Below, piece after piece: positions 1 through 5,877 of a stretch of DNA of 9,507 nucleotides; position 1 is the first letter of the stretch; every line of letters starts with the position of its first letter. A model generated the notes under the pieces. The model was not told where the DNA came from and searched no databases. It worked only from the letters and a program-made list of their open reading frames with translations. The translations under genes and the position numbers were made by a program. This DNA comes from an uncultured Eubacteriales bacterium (GTDB taxonomy: Bacteria > Bacillota > Clostridia > Christensenellales > CAG-314), in NCBI GenBank assembly GCA_900546875.1, contig URET01000044.1, positions 1-9,507 of the forward strand, given 5' to 3'.

Positions 1-480
1 CCTCTTTTGAATTTTTCCTTTAATTTTTTTCCCTTCAGCTACTCAGCCTCTCTCCCCTCCCCCCCACCTCAGCCACACTCCTTTCTTCCCTCACCCCTCA
101 ATTCCGTTATCCGCACTCCATCCACACACCTGCACTTTCTTCCCTCACCTCAGCCTCTCTCCTCTTCCCTCACCTCAGCCACACTCCTTTCTTCCCTCCG
201 CTTTCTTCCCCCCTGCCTCCTGCCACACACTTCCCTTCCATACATATATACTCTCATAATGCCTTCTGTTTTTAAAACACTTGACTTATTGAAAAATATA
301 CCCCGGCAACGCCCTTATTTCAACAATTTTCTCCGGGGCCTTCTTGACGCAAACTTCCCTTATCCTTTTAAAAAACCTCGTTTGCCGTGAAATTCCTTTT
401 TCTTTGAAAACTCGTTTGCCGAAAAAATTTCTTTTGACGCCGAAAAATCGCTGACGGTTTCAAGCTGCAAAAAAAGCTGC
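1..480. other. Gene-free stretch: polypyrimidine tract then AT-rich spacer
   Basis: No credible gene is seen here. Bases 1-250 on the plus strand are overwhelmingly C and T, so the complementary strand is nearly all purine. The only long open frame (7-390) translates to a Pro/Ser/Leu-rich, low-complexity chain that follows from this composition; it starts with TTG and has no ribosome binding site. Bases 250-470 are more AT-rich and contain a weak inverted repeat (CCCCGG at 301-306 with CCGGGG at 333-338) and a short direct repeat, CTCGTTTGCCG, at 377-387 and 411-421. Confidence 0.6.
65..198. repeat. Degenerate pyrimidine-rich repeat units
   Basis: A 28-base unit beginning CACCTCAGCCACACTCC occurs identically at 65-92 and 171-198. 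A third, variant unit (CACCTCAGCCTCTCTCC, ending TTCCCT) lies at 146-170 and directly abuts the last copy. A looser relative beginning CTACTCAGCCTCTCTCC is near 39-60. The spacing is irregular and there are no unique spacers of constant length, so this is not a CRISPR array. Confidence 0.75.
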
Positions 481-499
481 GCTTTTCAAAAAGCGCAGC
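469..499 (-). terminator. Distal terminator, minus strand
   Basis: GCTGCGCTTTT at 476-486 is complementary to AAAAGCGCAGC at 489-499. Read on the minus strand, the hairpin is followed by seven T (469-475). It is the last of three such hairpins behind the minus-strand CvpA-family gene. Confidence 0.7.
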
Positions 500-523
500 G
501 GCACACAGGATGATTTTTACAAA

Positions 524-567
524 AACAAAACCCTTTCCGACAGTTTAGGGGGAAATCGAAAAGGGTT
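524..567 (-). terminator. Middle terminator-like hairpin, minus strand
   Basis: AACCCTTTCCGA at 529-540 pairs with TCGAAAAGGGTT at 556-567 with one mismatch, around a 15-base loop. On the minus strand it is followed by an interrupted T run (TTTTGTTTTTG overlapping the arm end). The T run is less clean than those of its neighbours. Confidence 0.55.
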
Positions 568-575
568 CAGCGTGG

Positions 576-602
576 AAAAAAGGCGAAGCGGCGTGCCCCG
601 CC
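576..602 (-). terminator. Proximal terminator of the CvpA-family gene
   Basis: On the minus strand an 8-pair stem (GGCGGGGC with GCTTCGCC, two G-U pairs, 5-base loop) occupies 602-582 and is followed by six T at 581-576. It lies 12 bases past the stop codon of the CvpA-family gene. Confidence 0.75.
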
Positions 603-614
603 AAAAAAACTAAA

Positions 615-1163
615 TCACATCAGGTTATTTATCACGGGCATAATGGCGTTTACAACGGCAGACACTATAAGCCATGCGACCACACCGTTGACTATGCCGA
701 AAACTCCTCCGCCGATGGTATCGAAGGTCCTGAAGTTTTTGCGGAGATTACGGTACTTTTTGATATAGTGACCCGCAAAATGCAGTCCTACTATGCTGAG
801 GATGATAAATACGGCCAGACAGATAACAAGCACGATTATGTATCCTATAGTGCCGTTCATGAAATCCTGAGCGGTAGCATAGGCGGAGCCTTCGAGGAAT
901 TTGGAATTGATGAAGTGCTCGATGGGAGTCCCCGTAATATTGATCCCGAAGGAGGCGCCGGTATTTGTCCAGCTCTGCCCGATAGCCGAGAGCTCATTTC
1001 CGTTGAAATAAGCCGCGTTTGTGATCCAAACGGGGAAAAGGAAAGCTACCAGAATGATAGCCCAAGATAAAAGCTGATCAAAAAGTCCGCGGTGGAAGCC
1101 TATTGCAATACCGATAAGGCCGAACACCACTAATATAATATTCAATATCGAGGAAATATCCAT
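615..1163 (-). CDS. CvpA-family membrane protein
   Basis: This is an integral membrane protein of 182 residues. It has hydrophobic segments at about residues 5-22, 32-48, 106-128 and 151-175. The N-terminal GFHRG (22-26) and the C-terminal glycine-rich DTIGGGVFGIVNG (148-160) match the two conserved signatures of the CvpA/colicin V production family. In E. coli CvpA is linked to colicin V export and envelope physiology; the biochemical role in Firmicutes is not established. The frame stays open upstream to 1256, but the start at 1163 is chosen because GGAGGG lies 5 bases upstream of it and because the longer form would add a non-conserved hydrophilic extension that overlaps the -10 box. It is transcribed alone, away from uppP, with its own promoter and three downstream hairpins. 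Confidence 0.85.
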   Translation of the reverse strand: MDISSILNIILVVFGLIGIAIGFHRGLFDQLLSWAIILVAFLFPVWITNAAYFNGNELSAIGQSWTNTGASFGINITGTPIEHFINSKFLEGSAYATAQDFMNGTIGYIIVLVICLAVFIILSIVGLHFAGHYIKKYRNLRKNFRTFDTIGGGVFGIVNGVVAWLIVSAVVNAIMPVINNLM

Positions 1164-1214
1164 AACACCCTCCTGAAACGGCACGCAGGCTATGCGTACA
1201 CAGATACCGAGTAC

Positions 1215-1243
1215 ATTATAACACAATGAAACGGATTTGTGAA
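1215..1243 (-). promoter_or_regulatory. Promoter of the CvpA-family gene
   Basis: On the minus strand, -35 TTCACA (1243-1238), a 17-base spacer and -10 TATAAT (1220-1215) give 11 of 12 matches to the vegetative consensus. Transcription would begin about 45 bases upstream of the chosen start codon. Confidence 0.8.
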
Positions 1244-1740
1244 CAGTTTTTTGCAAATTTCCTCAAAAATTTTTTTGTTCTTTTTAAAATCGGCAGTCGG
1301 AAAACCGTCTGAAGGATTGAATGCGACAGACGGGCGGATTCAGGCAGCAAAAACTGCAGCTTTCCGACGATCATGAGGCGAAAACGATCCGGACTCGGCA
1401 AAACGGCTGTCTGACGGCATAGGGATATAAGCGTCGGTTTTTTCAGGCAACTTTTCGTTTTATTCTGCGGGAACCGGTTTTCTTTGCCGTACGCCGGTTT
1501 TCCGGTCGGCTTACGCATACGCGGAGTCCTCAATAAAGATTCCTGCAGAAAACCGCGGAGCGCGGGGAGTATCATAAAGAACCGAAAATACGGCAGGTTT
1601 TATACGGGTCATTCAGTCGGGAAGTTTCGGGCGTAAGCAGCGCGGTGACAACTCTTTCGAAATAAACTTCCGAAAGAAGGAGACCCCCACATATGTTATA
1701 AACTTTTGCCGTGTTACATAAAATAAAAAAGGCAAAAACG

Positions 1741-1758
1741 CCGAAAAATTTTTCGGAG
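1741..1758 (+). promoter_or_regulatory. Palindrome overlapping the uppP ribosome binding site
   Basis: CCGAAAAATTTTTCGG (1741-1756) is a perfect 16-base palindrome whose last two G belong to the GGAG ribosome binding site (1755-1758), 8 bases before the uppP start codon. It could be a protein-binding site or a hairpin that partly hides the ribosome binding site. Confidence 0.5.
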
Positions 1759-1766
1759 CGATATCA

Positions 1767-2528
1767 ATGACTATCTGGGAAGCTATAATACTCGGTTTAA
1801 TACAGGGCATTACCGAATTTCTGCCCATATCCAGCAGCGGACATTTGTTTCTTGCGGCGGAGCTGTTCGATCTGGAAGCCGATCTCGGCTTTTTTGTGTT
1901 TTTACATCTCGGCACTTTGGTAGCCGTAGTAGCGGCCTACTGGGATGTAATACTGAAAATGCTCAGAAACCCGAAGGATTACAGATGGAAATTCGTGGTG
2001 CTTGCTTCGATCCCCACGTTCATACTCGCGGCCTTTTACAAATTCGCAATAGCGGGGAATTTCGAAATCTATCTGCTGCCCGTCGGATTTGCGGCAACGA
2101 TCGTTTTACTTGCAACGGCTCAGCGTGCTAAGGTAAAAAACATAGCCGTCATACCGAAAACGCACGTGGCATTACTGACAGGACTCGCTCAAGGTTTCGC
2201 GGTCATACCCGGTCTTTCCCGGAGCGGCACGACCATTTCCGCAATGAACCTGATGGGTATAAACCGCAAACAGGCAGGAGAGCTTTCTTTTCTTATGTCA
2301 ATACCGGTGATATTGGGAGGCGGCGCCGTCGAAACGATATCTCTTTTCAGGGAAGAAACGATCAGTTTAACGTCGCCGTTGAACATCCTTGCCGGAAGCG
2401 CCGCAGCAGCCCTGTCGGGTCTTCTTGCGATATTTGCGCTCAAAAAACTCCTTTCTAAAGACTGTATCCTGCCTTTTGCCGTCTACCTTCTAATTCCGCT
2501 TTTGCTTTCGGTGCTTTGTCTTATCTGA
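1767..2528 (+). CDS. uppP: Undecaprenyl-diphosphatase UppP/BacA
   Basis: UppP removes a phosphate from undecaprenyl pyrophosphate in the cytoplasmic membrane. This recycles the lipid carrier used for peptidoglycan and other envelope polymers and confers bacitracin tolerance. The 253-residue protein has both family signatures. The first is the N-terminal QGITEFLPISSSGHL (13-27), with Q13 and E17 in the [E/Q]xxxE motif and H26. The second is PGLSRSG (148-154) with the conserved R152, followed by TT. The rest is a series of hydrophobic segments typical of this polytopic enzyme. It is about 20 residues shorter than E. coli BacA (273), within the family range. The start at 1767 is supported by GGAG 8 bases upstream and by agreement with the family N-terminus. 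No clear promoter could be picked; TAAAAT at 1719-1724 is a weak -10 candidate. Confidence 0.96.
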   Translation: MTIWEAIILGLIQGITEFLPISSSGHLFLAAELFDLEADLGFFVFLHLGTLVAVVAAYWDVILKMLRNPKDYRWKFVVLASIPTFILAAFYKFAIAGNFEIYLLPVGFAATIVLLATAQRAKVKNIAVIPKTHVALLTGLAQGFAVIPGLSRSGTTISAMNLMGINRKQAGELSFLMSIPVILGGGAVETISLFREETISLTSPLNILAGSAAAALSGLLAIFALKKLLSKDCILPFAVYLLIPLLLSVLCLI

Positions 2529-2534
2529 ACATAA

Positions 2535-2551
2535 CGGAGCATAAGCTCTTC
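2535..2551. terminator. Weak hairpin between convergent genes
   Basis: GAGC-ATAA-GCTC (2537-2548) lies in the 32-base gap between the convergent ends of uppP and the 90-residue gene. The stem is short and has no T run, so a terminator role is doubtful. Confidence 0.2.
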
Positions 2552-2560
2552 CGCCCCGCC

Positions 2561-2833
2561 CTACCTTCTTGACGACTTATCGTCCAGCTGAGGAGAAATA
2601 AGCTGCTTTACGAGTGCATCGAGTTTCTGTTTTTGCTGAGGAGAAAGGAAACGCGCAAGATTGTTTGCCATGGACATTATCATATCGTCATTGAGTCTGC
2701 CCGCTTCTTTTTCTTCTCGTACGCTTTTCAGGATATCCTCCGTAAGAGCACCTTCCCCTTTTTGACCGTAATAAGCGGCAAGTTTCTGCATATAAGCCAT
2801 TTGTTCGGCGGGCGTCATAGGTTTATCAGCCAT
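2561..2833 (-). CDS. Small helical protein, unknown function
   Basis: A 90-residue soluble, highly charged protein that I do not recognise. It looks entirely helical: an N-terminal region MTPAEQMAYMQKLAAYY (6-22), a charged middle (SVREEKEAGR) and a C-terminal LSPQQKQKLDALVKQL (63-78), then a short basic tail. There is no signal peptide, membrane segment or cysteine. The start is secure, with AAAGGAGG 6 bases upstream of the ATG. It ends 33 bases from the uppP stop, convergently, and starts 90 bases from a divergent gene whose product also carries short helical repeats ahead of a disordered tail. The shared control region suggests the two divergent products are co-regulated and may work together, which is inference. 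Confidence 0.8.
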   Translation of the reverse strand: MADKPMTPAEQMAYMQKLAAYYGQKGEGALTEDILKSVREEKEAGRLNDDMIMSMANNLARFLSPQQKQKLDALVKQLISPQLDDKSSRR

Positions 2834-2848
2834 AAAAACCTCCTTTAT

Positions 2849-2898
2849 GCGTTACCGGATGTCGTAACGCTTTATTATATGAAGGCATATAATATAAT
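2849..2898. promoter_or_regulatory. Bidirectional promoter with operator-like palindrome
   Basis: GCGTTAC (2849-2855) and GTAACGC (2864-2870) form a perfect 7-base inverted repeat around an 8-base centre. On the minus strand TATAAT lies at 2879-2874, with TGAACA 18 bases upstream as a poor -35, so the palindrome covers the expected start of that transcript. On the plus strand overlapping TATAAT boxes lie at 2888-2893 and 2893-2898; TTTATT at 2871-2876 is a possible -35. A regulator bound to the palindrome could influence both genes. Confidence 0.55.
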
Positions 2899-2923
2899 GT
2901 TCACGAAAAGAAACGGAGGCGAT

Positions 2924-3508
2924 ATGGACTATTTACCTCTCATGATCGGGGCTTTTGCGGTTATGATGATGACGCGCAACAAAAACAACGCCCCTTCGCT
3001 GAATAACGTTGCGTCGCTGCTTAGCGATCCGAATGCGCTCTCTGCCCTGAACAGCGTAGGAAAACTCATGAATCCCAAAGCTGACGGCAGTGAGAACCGC
3101 ACGGCAGTGATATTCGAATTATTGTCCAACCCGTTCATAGGCGAGTTGCTGCAGAAAATAATGCCGCAGCAAACACAGGATACAAACACCGAAGCTCAAA
3201 AACAGGAAAACGATACCAACACCTCCCCTTCTGCCGCTACGGAAATAAATACCGGGACCGAAAATAAATCCGCTTTCAGGACTCCCGCCGACAACGCCCC
3301 ACGCTCCGAACCTTCTCGTCCGGAAACCGCGTCGCCGTTTGTGACGGCAAACAACCTTAATACTCCCGTAATCGAAAAACCTTTCGTCGAAGAAAAGAAT
3401 TCGCCGCAACAGGAAACGTCACCCGCCTGGGAGAGCATTTCCGAAAATCCCTATTCTGAAATACCCTCCGAAGAAATCGCAAACATGATCTTCAAGGCGC
3501 TGAAATGA
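2924..3508 (+). CDS. Protein with hydrophobic N-terminus and disordered tail, unknown function
   Basis: A 194-residue protein I do not recognise. Residues 1-18 (MDYLPLMIGAFAVMMMTR) form a short hydrophobic segment that could anchor or insert in the membrane. Residues 25-85 look helical and carry the short motifs LLSDPNALSALNSVGKLM and ELLSNPFIGELLQKIM. Residues 86-180 are low complexity, rich in Asn, Thr, Ser, Pro, Glu and Gln, and probably disordered; the last residues (SEEIANMIFKALK) form a short amphipathic helix. The start at 2924 is chosen over the open frame further upstream because GGAGG lies 4 bases before it and the TATAAT boxes lie between 2888 and 2898. The architecture would suit a tethered scaffold or adaptor, but that is a guess. 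The gene is followed by a strong terminator. Confidence 0.8.
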   Translation: MDYLPLMIGAFAVMMMTRNKNNAPSLNNVASLLSDPNALSALNSVGKLMNPKADGSENRTAVIFELLSNPFIGELLQKIMPQQTQDTNTEAQKQENDTNTSPSAATEINTGTENKSAFRTPADNAPRSEPSRPETASPFVTANNLNTPVIEKPFVEEKNSPQQETSPAWESISENPYSEIPSEEIANMIFKALK

Positions 3509-3587
3509 TTTACTCTTAAAAGCACGCTTTTCGATATTTTAAAAGAAGTGTTAAATACGGGAATATCGTTTTTAGGAAAACTGACGG

Positions 3588-3618
3588 GACCGCCTGAAAT
3601 TACGGTCTTTTTTTTTTT
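3588..3618 (+). terminator. Intrinsic terminator after the 194-residue protein gene
   Basis: GACCG (3588-3592) and CGGTC (3603-3607) flank a 10-base loop and are followed by eleven consecutive T (3608-3618). It lies 80 bases past the stop codon. Confidence 0.8.
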
Positions 3619-4022
3619 GCGGCGAGAGTCGTTTCATCCGGCAGAAAAACGCGACCCGTAAAGCCGGGACTCCGCGTCGCGCTATATTTTATAAGGACAG
3701 GCCGATCGGAAATATTTTCGTCTTTTATGCGTTCCGATTTTGTCAGGACGGGACAAACATCAAACGCCTCAGCCCGACGCGGTTTCAATTTTTCCGACAA
3801 CGCCCGACCGGTGGCAAAAACTGACGCTTACTTAAATACCGAAAAACCCGCCGGTGTTTTGCGCCTGAACCGAGCCGAAAGCAGACGCAAATGCGTATCG
3901 TACTTTCGCCGGGACCGCGACGGGATCTTATGATAAACCGACCGTGTTTCAGCTGCAACGATGATATAAACCGAATCGGTTTCATTCGAGCGAGATAATT
4001 TTTTTCAGACGCTTAATTTTGC
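3619..4022. other. Gene-free stretch before tRNA-Val
   Basis: I see no gene with a credible start, ribosome binding site and amino acid composition on either strand. Short open frames (3600-3800 minus, 3727-3933 plus, 3785-3985 minus) overlap one another and are rich in Arg and Lys. Small inverted repeats are present: ATCGGAA / TTCCGAT at 3705-3711 and 3732-3738, and AAACCG-AAT-CGGTTT near 3969-3983. The segment could be a decayed gene region, but nothing recognisable remains. Confidence 0.4.
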
Positions 4023-4051
4023 TTTACAAAAAACATAAAATAGTGTAGTAT
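4023..4051 (+). promoter_or_regulatory. Promoter of tRNA-Val
   Basis: TTTACA (4023-4028), a 17-base spacer and TAGTAT (4046-4051). The expected start of transcription is a few bases before the mature tRNA 5' end at 4063. Confidence 0.8.
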
Positions 4052-4062
4052 AAAGAGGCTCA

Positions 4063-4138
4063 GGGCAATTGACTCAGCTGGTAGAGTGCCTCCGTCACAT
4101 GGAGGAAGTCAGGGGTTCGAGTCCCTTATTGCCCACCA
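4063..4138 (+). tRNA. tRNA-Val (anticodon CAC)
   Basis: All four arms of the cloverleaf close. The acceptor GGGCAAT pairs with ATTGCCC, the D stem ACTC with GAGT, the anticodon stem CCTCC with GGAGG, and the T stem AGGGG with CCCTT (one G-U) around loop TTCGAGT. The seven-base anticodon loop GTCACAT places CAC at 34-36, which reads the valine codon GUG. The CCA is encoded (4136-4138). The length of 76 is normal. The 3' end CCACCA recurs at two downstream sites, which marks this tRNA as the probable attachment site of the accessory cassettes. Confidence 0.95.
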
Positions 4139-4142
4139 AACG

Positions 4143-4188
4143 AAACCTAAAACGAACTGCTTTGCGTGTAAGTCGTTTTAGGTTTTTT
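4143..4188 (+). terminator. tRNA-Val terminator
   Basis: AACCTAAAACGA (4144-4155) pairs perfectly with TCGTTTTAGGTT (4173-4184), with further ACT/AGT pairing inside and six T at 4183-4188. The ascending arm through ACT (15 bases, 4144-4158) is repeated exactly at 5880-5894, and the descending arm recurs at 5848-5859. Confidence 0.85.
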
Positions 4189-4348
4189 CATTTTACCGTT
4201 GCTCGACTAAAATATATATGATTTGGATAAGTGAAGAAAGATTGCTTTTCCGCTGCAAAACCGTATGTGAAAGTCTGCAAATCGCTGATATGAAAGCGCA
4301 GATGACTTAAAAAGCGTCACCACTCAAATACAGTCGCATGAGAGATAA

Positions 4349-4383
4349 GGGCGGATCGCCAAGCGGTTCAGCGGCGACCGCCC
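4349..4383. repeat. GC-rich hairpin
   Basis: GGGCGG (4349-4354) pairs with CCGCCC (4378-4383) and, past a small bulge, CGCC (4357-4360) pairs with GGCG (4373-4376), leaving a 12-base loop. It has no T run, so it is unlikely to be a terminator, and it stands out in an AT-rich neighbourhood. Confidence 0.65.
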
Positions 4384-4425
4384 GTTCCCGTGCGCTTTGA
4401 GTTCCACCTTGTTCCGTCTTCCCAT

Positions 4426-4490
4426 ATGGCGGGTGCTTGAACGGCGAGGCGCAGCCGAGCCGCTCGTTTATTCAAGCACCCGCCACAGTG
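4426..4490. repeat. Long imperfect palindrome
   Basis: GGCGGGTGCTTGAA (near 4428-4441) is the exact reverse complement of TTCAAGCACCCGCC (4471-4484). The intervening 29 bases can fold further (CGGC with GCCG around AGGCGCA). The right arm with flanks is repeated alone at 6503-6534. Confidence 0.75.
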
Positions 4491-4492
4491 CC
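4461..4492. repeat. 32-base direct repeat, copy 1
   Basis: The sequence beginning CGCTCGTTTATTCAAGC and ending AGTGCC matches 6503-6534 at 31 of 32 positions; the one difference is C versus T at base 26. In both places it lies shortly upstream of the promoter of a cargo operon. Confidence 0.9.
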
Positions 4493-4521
4493 ACAAATTC
4501 GTTTTTACATATCTAATACGC

Positions 4522-4550
4522 TTGAAAATGAAAGCGGTCTATGCTATAAT
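4522..4550 (+). promoter_or_regulatory. Extended -10 promoter of the HEPN operon
   Basis: TTGAAA (4522-4527), a 17-base spacer and a perfect TATAAT (4545-4550) preceded by TG one base upstream. It begins 30 bases after the 32-base repeat and fixes the start of the first cargo gene downstream of it. Confidence 0.85.
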
Positions 4551-4580
4551 AAATATATATTTTGCAAAGGAAATATCATA

Positions 4581-5417
4581 ATGATTACACGCACATTTAT
4601 AAAAAAAGTTCACGACGCATTTGACGAATTAAATTATCACGAAACAAAACAATTAAGTTTTGATAAATTTGAGCAATCGGCAGTTAGAACTCTTACGCAT
4701 TGCAAGGAATTAGCCGACGCAATAGACGCTGTGCGTATGTATCAGTTTTGCCTAAAAAAATGGAGCAAAATTGAAAAAATGTTTAATCGTAAGTTACAGG
4801 CTTTTAACGAGTATGATTTTGAAGGCAATTCATTGATTTCGGTTGTATCCGATGATGAGGCTTTGGGTACATATTATATTACAAACGGTATAAACAAAAA
4901 AATAAAAGAAATCTTTGTAGCAAGTCATTCGTTTGATGAAGAAATGTTTGCTCTTGGTTTTGGAAACGGTAGATTTACTGTTTATGAAGATGGGAATTAT
5001 TATATTAAGTATTCCAAAATGGATTCGGCAAAAATGAAATTATTTAATCGTAGAAATGAGTGCTTGTGTAATATAGTTTTAAGTGAAGATTTAGGCATCT
5101 TTTTGGAAAACAATTCAACTCCTTACGACCTCGTTGTATATGAAGATTTTGTGGGCATATATGACCGCCGATATATTGATAGTTTAGCCGATACAGATAT
5201 TATAGATACTGATAAACTTCTTGCAGATATTGAATGGGATATAATCGAAAAAAATTCTGATTTCGGTGTAGCAAAATTAAATGTATATGCTCCCGATCAA
5301 GATTTGGAAATGCTATTATTCTTCGCGACTTCGACTTTTTTAGTATTTCAAAAATATATGCAAGCACAAAAAACTCAAACCTATGCAATGATGAGTTTTT
5401 GGGCGTCAAGGCGGTAG
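4581..5417 (+). CDS. Unknown 278-residue protein, partner of HEPN protein
   Basis: I do not recognise a family with confidence. Residues 1-75 look helical and charged. Residues 85-235 are rich in alternating hydrophobic and aromatic residues that suggest beta strands (FTVYEDGNYYIKYS, 132-145; YDLVVYEDFVGIYDRRY, 182-198). Residues 241-260 form one strongly hydrophobic helix (MLLFFATSTFLVFQKYM), followed by a short basic end. A beta-rich domain closed by one buried hydrophobic C-terminal helix recalls the tubby/LURP-one fold, but this is weak; a tail membrane anchor is the alternative. The frame is open back to 4437, but the ATG at 4581 is chosen because the promoter lies at 4522-4550 and AAAGG lies 10 bases upstream. 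It is AT-rich in codon use. The next gene starts 3 bases after its stop, so the two are translationally linked. Confidence 0.85.
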   Translation: MITRTFIKKVHDAFDELNYHETKQLSFDKFEQSAVRTLTHCKELADAIDAVRMYQFCLKKWSKIEKMFNRKLQAFNEYDFEGNSLISVVSDDEALGTYYITNGINKKIKEIFVASHSFDEEMFALGFGNGRFTVYEDGNYYIKYSKMDSAKMKLFNRRNECLCNIVLSEDLGIFLENNSTPYDLVVYEDFVGIYDRRYIDSLADTDIIDTDKLLADIEWDIIEKNSDFGVAKLNVYAPDQDLEMLLFFATSTFLVFQKYMQAQKTQTYAMMSFWASRR

Positions 5418-5420
5418 TGT

Positions 5421-5843
5421 ATGACATTAGATGATTTTCATTTTAAGATTGGACAAACTATAATGTATTGTCAAGTAATAGAACACGATGTAAAACGTAT
5501 ATATGCCGCAATGCACGTTGGTGATTTCTATGAAAATTTAGATAAAATCGAAAAATGGTCACTTGGACAAACCGTCCAAAAATTAAAAGAACTCGATTTT
5601 AGTGGCAAAAGTCATTATATTTCTGCAAGCGATTACAATTTCTTAAAACAAATGACTGAAAAACGAAACCATTGGTGTCATCAAACATATCAAAATTTCT
5701 TATATAATAAACAATTTTTACAAAGTAAAGAGTATGCGGACGAGTGCCGTAAATTGGAACGCGATAATGAACGACTATCAAATGTTTGCGACGCATTAGA
5801 AAAAGTGCGGATACAAGCGGTAAAAGATTTTGGACGGAATTGA
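5421..5843 (+). CDS. HEPN-domain protein, candidate RNase
   Basis: A 140-residue, all-helical protein. KRNHWCH places R82 and H87 in the R-x4-H motif of HEPN domains, directly after the second half of a helix pair, with the polar residue N83 next to the Arg as is common in the family. The N-terminal GQTIMYCQVIEHDVKRIY (11-28) followed by SLGQTVQKLKEL (47-58) also fits the first helices of HEPN proteins. In active members the Arg and His cut RNA from a dimer interface; they occur as toxins and in anti-phage systems. The C-terminal 35 residues form a charged coiled-coil-like helix (ECRKLERDNERLSNVCDAL). A ribosome binding site (AAGGCGG, 5408-5414) lies within the end of the preceding gene. Family membership rests on the motif and helix pattern only; RNase activity is inferred. 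Confidence 0.75.
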   Translation: MTLDDFHFKIGQTIMYCQVIEHDVKRIYAAMHVGDFYENLDKIEKWSLGQTVQKLKELDFSGKSHYISASDYNFLKQMTEKRNHWCHQTYQNFLYNKQFLQSKEYADECRKLERDNERLSNVCDALEKVRIQAVKDFGRN

Positions 5844-5846
5844 AAA

Positions 5847-5874
5847 TTCGTTTTAGGTTACTACCTCTCCACCA
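5847..5874. repeat. Right-end att-like sequence of cassette 1
   Basis: The 28 bases running from TTCGTTTTAGGTTACTA to TCCACCA match 9379-9406 at 22 of 28 positions without a gap. The 3' end equals the last six bases of tRNA-Val. TTCGTTTTAGGTT (5847-5859) is also the exact reverse complement of AACCTAAAACGAA (5880-5892). Confidence 0.65.
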
Positions 5875-5877
5875 GTA

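Larger units (their letters stand above)
1164..1766. other. Divergent spacer between CvpA-family gene and uppP
   Basis: About 600 bases hold no convincing gene. A minus-strand open frame (1216-1575) lacks a ribosome binding site and its translation is an Arg/Lys/Pro-rich composition product. Visible structure includes a weak terminator-like hairpin on the plus strand at about 1404-1443 (CTGACG / CGTCGG, then TTTTTTC), CTTTCG/CGAAAG arms at about 1654-1676, and repeated CCGGTTTTC near 1470-1505. A structured uppP leader or small RNA is possible, but I match it to no known riboswitch. Confidence 0.4.
4189..4502. other. Non-coding left arm of cassette 1
   Basis: No gene is seen. Landmarks occur in the same order and at nearly the same spacing in cassette 2: CTTTTCCGC (4245 versus 6408), CGCTGATAT (4283 versus 6448), ACTCAAATnnAGTCGC (4322 versus 6490) and the 32-base repeat (4461 versus 6503). 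Relative to cassette 2 it holds about 126 extra bases between two CGC triplets (4335-4337 and 4461-4463); these include two strong hairpins. Confidence 0.6.
4139..5874 (+). mobile_element. Predicted tRNA-anchored cassette 1 (HEPN cargo)
   Basis: The segment is bounded on the left by the tRNA-Val 3' end CCACCA (4133-4138) and on the right by a second CCACCA (5869-5874). Each is followed 6 bases later by the same 15-base sequence AACCTAAAACGAACT. Inside are a non-coding left arm, a long palindrome, a strong promoter and a two-gene operon, ending in a right-end sequence shared with cassette 2. The content is much more AT-rich than uppP and its neighbours. No integrase is present. Exact boundaries are inferred, not proven. 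Confidence 0.55.

Noticed and set aside
39..240. CRISPR-like array
   Set aside because: Units are degenerate, partly abutting and irregularly spaced, spacers are not unique, and no cas gene is present.
7..390. 127-codon open frame across the polypyrimidine tract
   Set aside because: TTG start, no ribosome binding site, and a translation that is only Pro/Ser/Leu-rich because of base composition.
1216..1575. 119-codon minus-strand open frame
   Set aside because: No ribosome binding site; it overlaps the CvpA-family gene's promoter and has an Arg/Lys/Pro-rich, non-protein-like composition.
4340..4500. Retron non-coding RNA
   Set aside because: Paired hairpins and a defence-like setting fit loosely, but no reverse transcriptase gene is present in the window.
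4437..4580. 48-codon upstream extension of the 278-residue protein
   Set aside because: It runs through the palindrome and the 32-base repeat and upstream of the mapped -35/-10 boxes, with no ribosome binding site at its start.
5850..5874. A second tRNA gene ending in CCACCA
   Set aside because: No T-loop, T-stem or acceptor partner is found at the required spacing; only the 3' terminal bases match. The same holds at 9401-9406.
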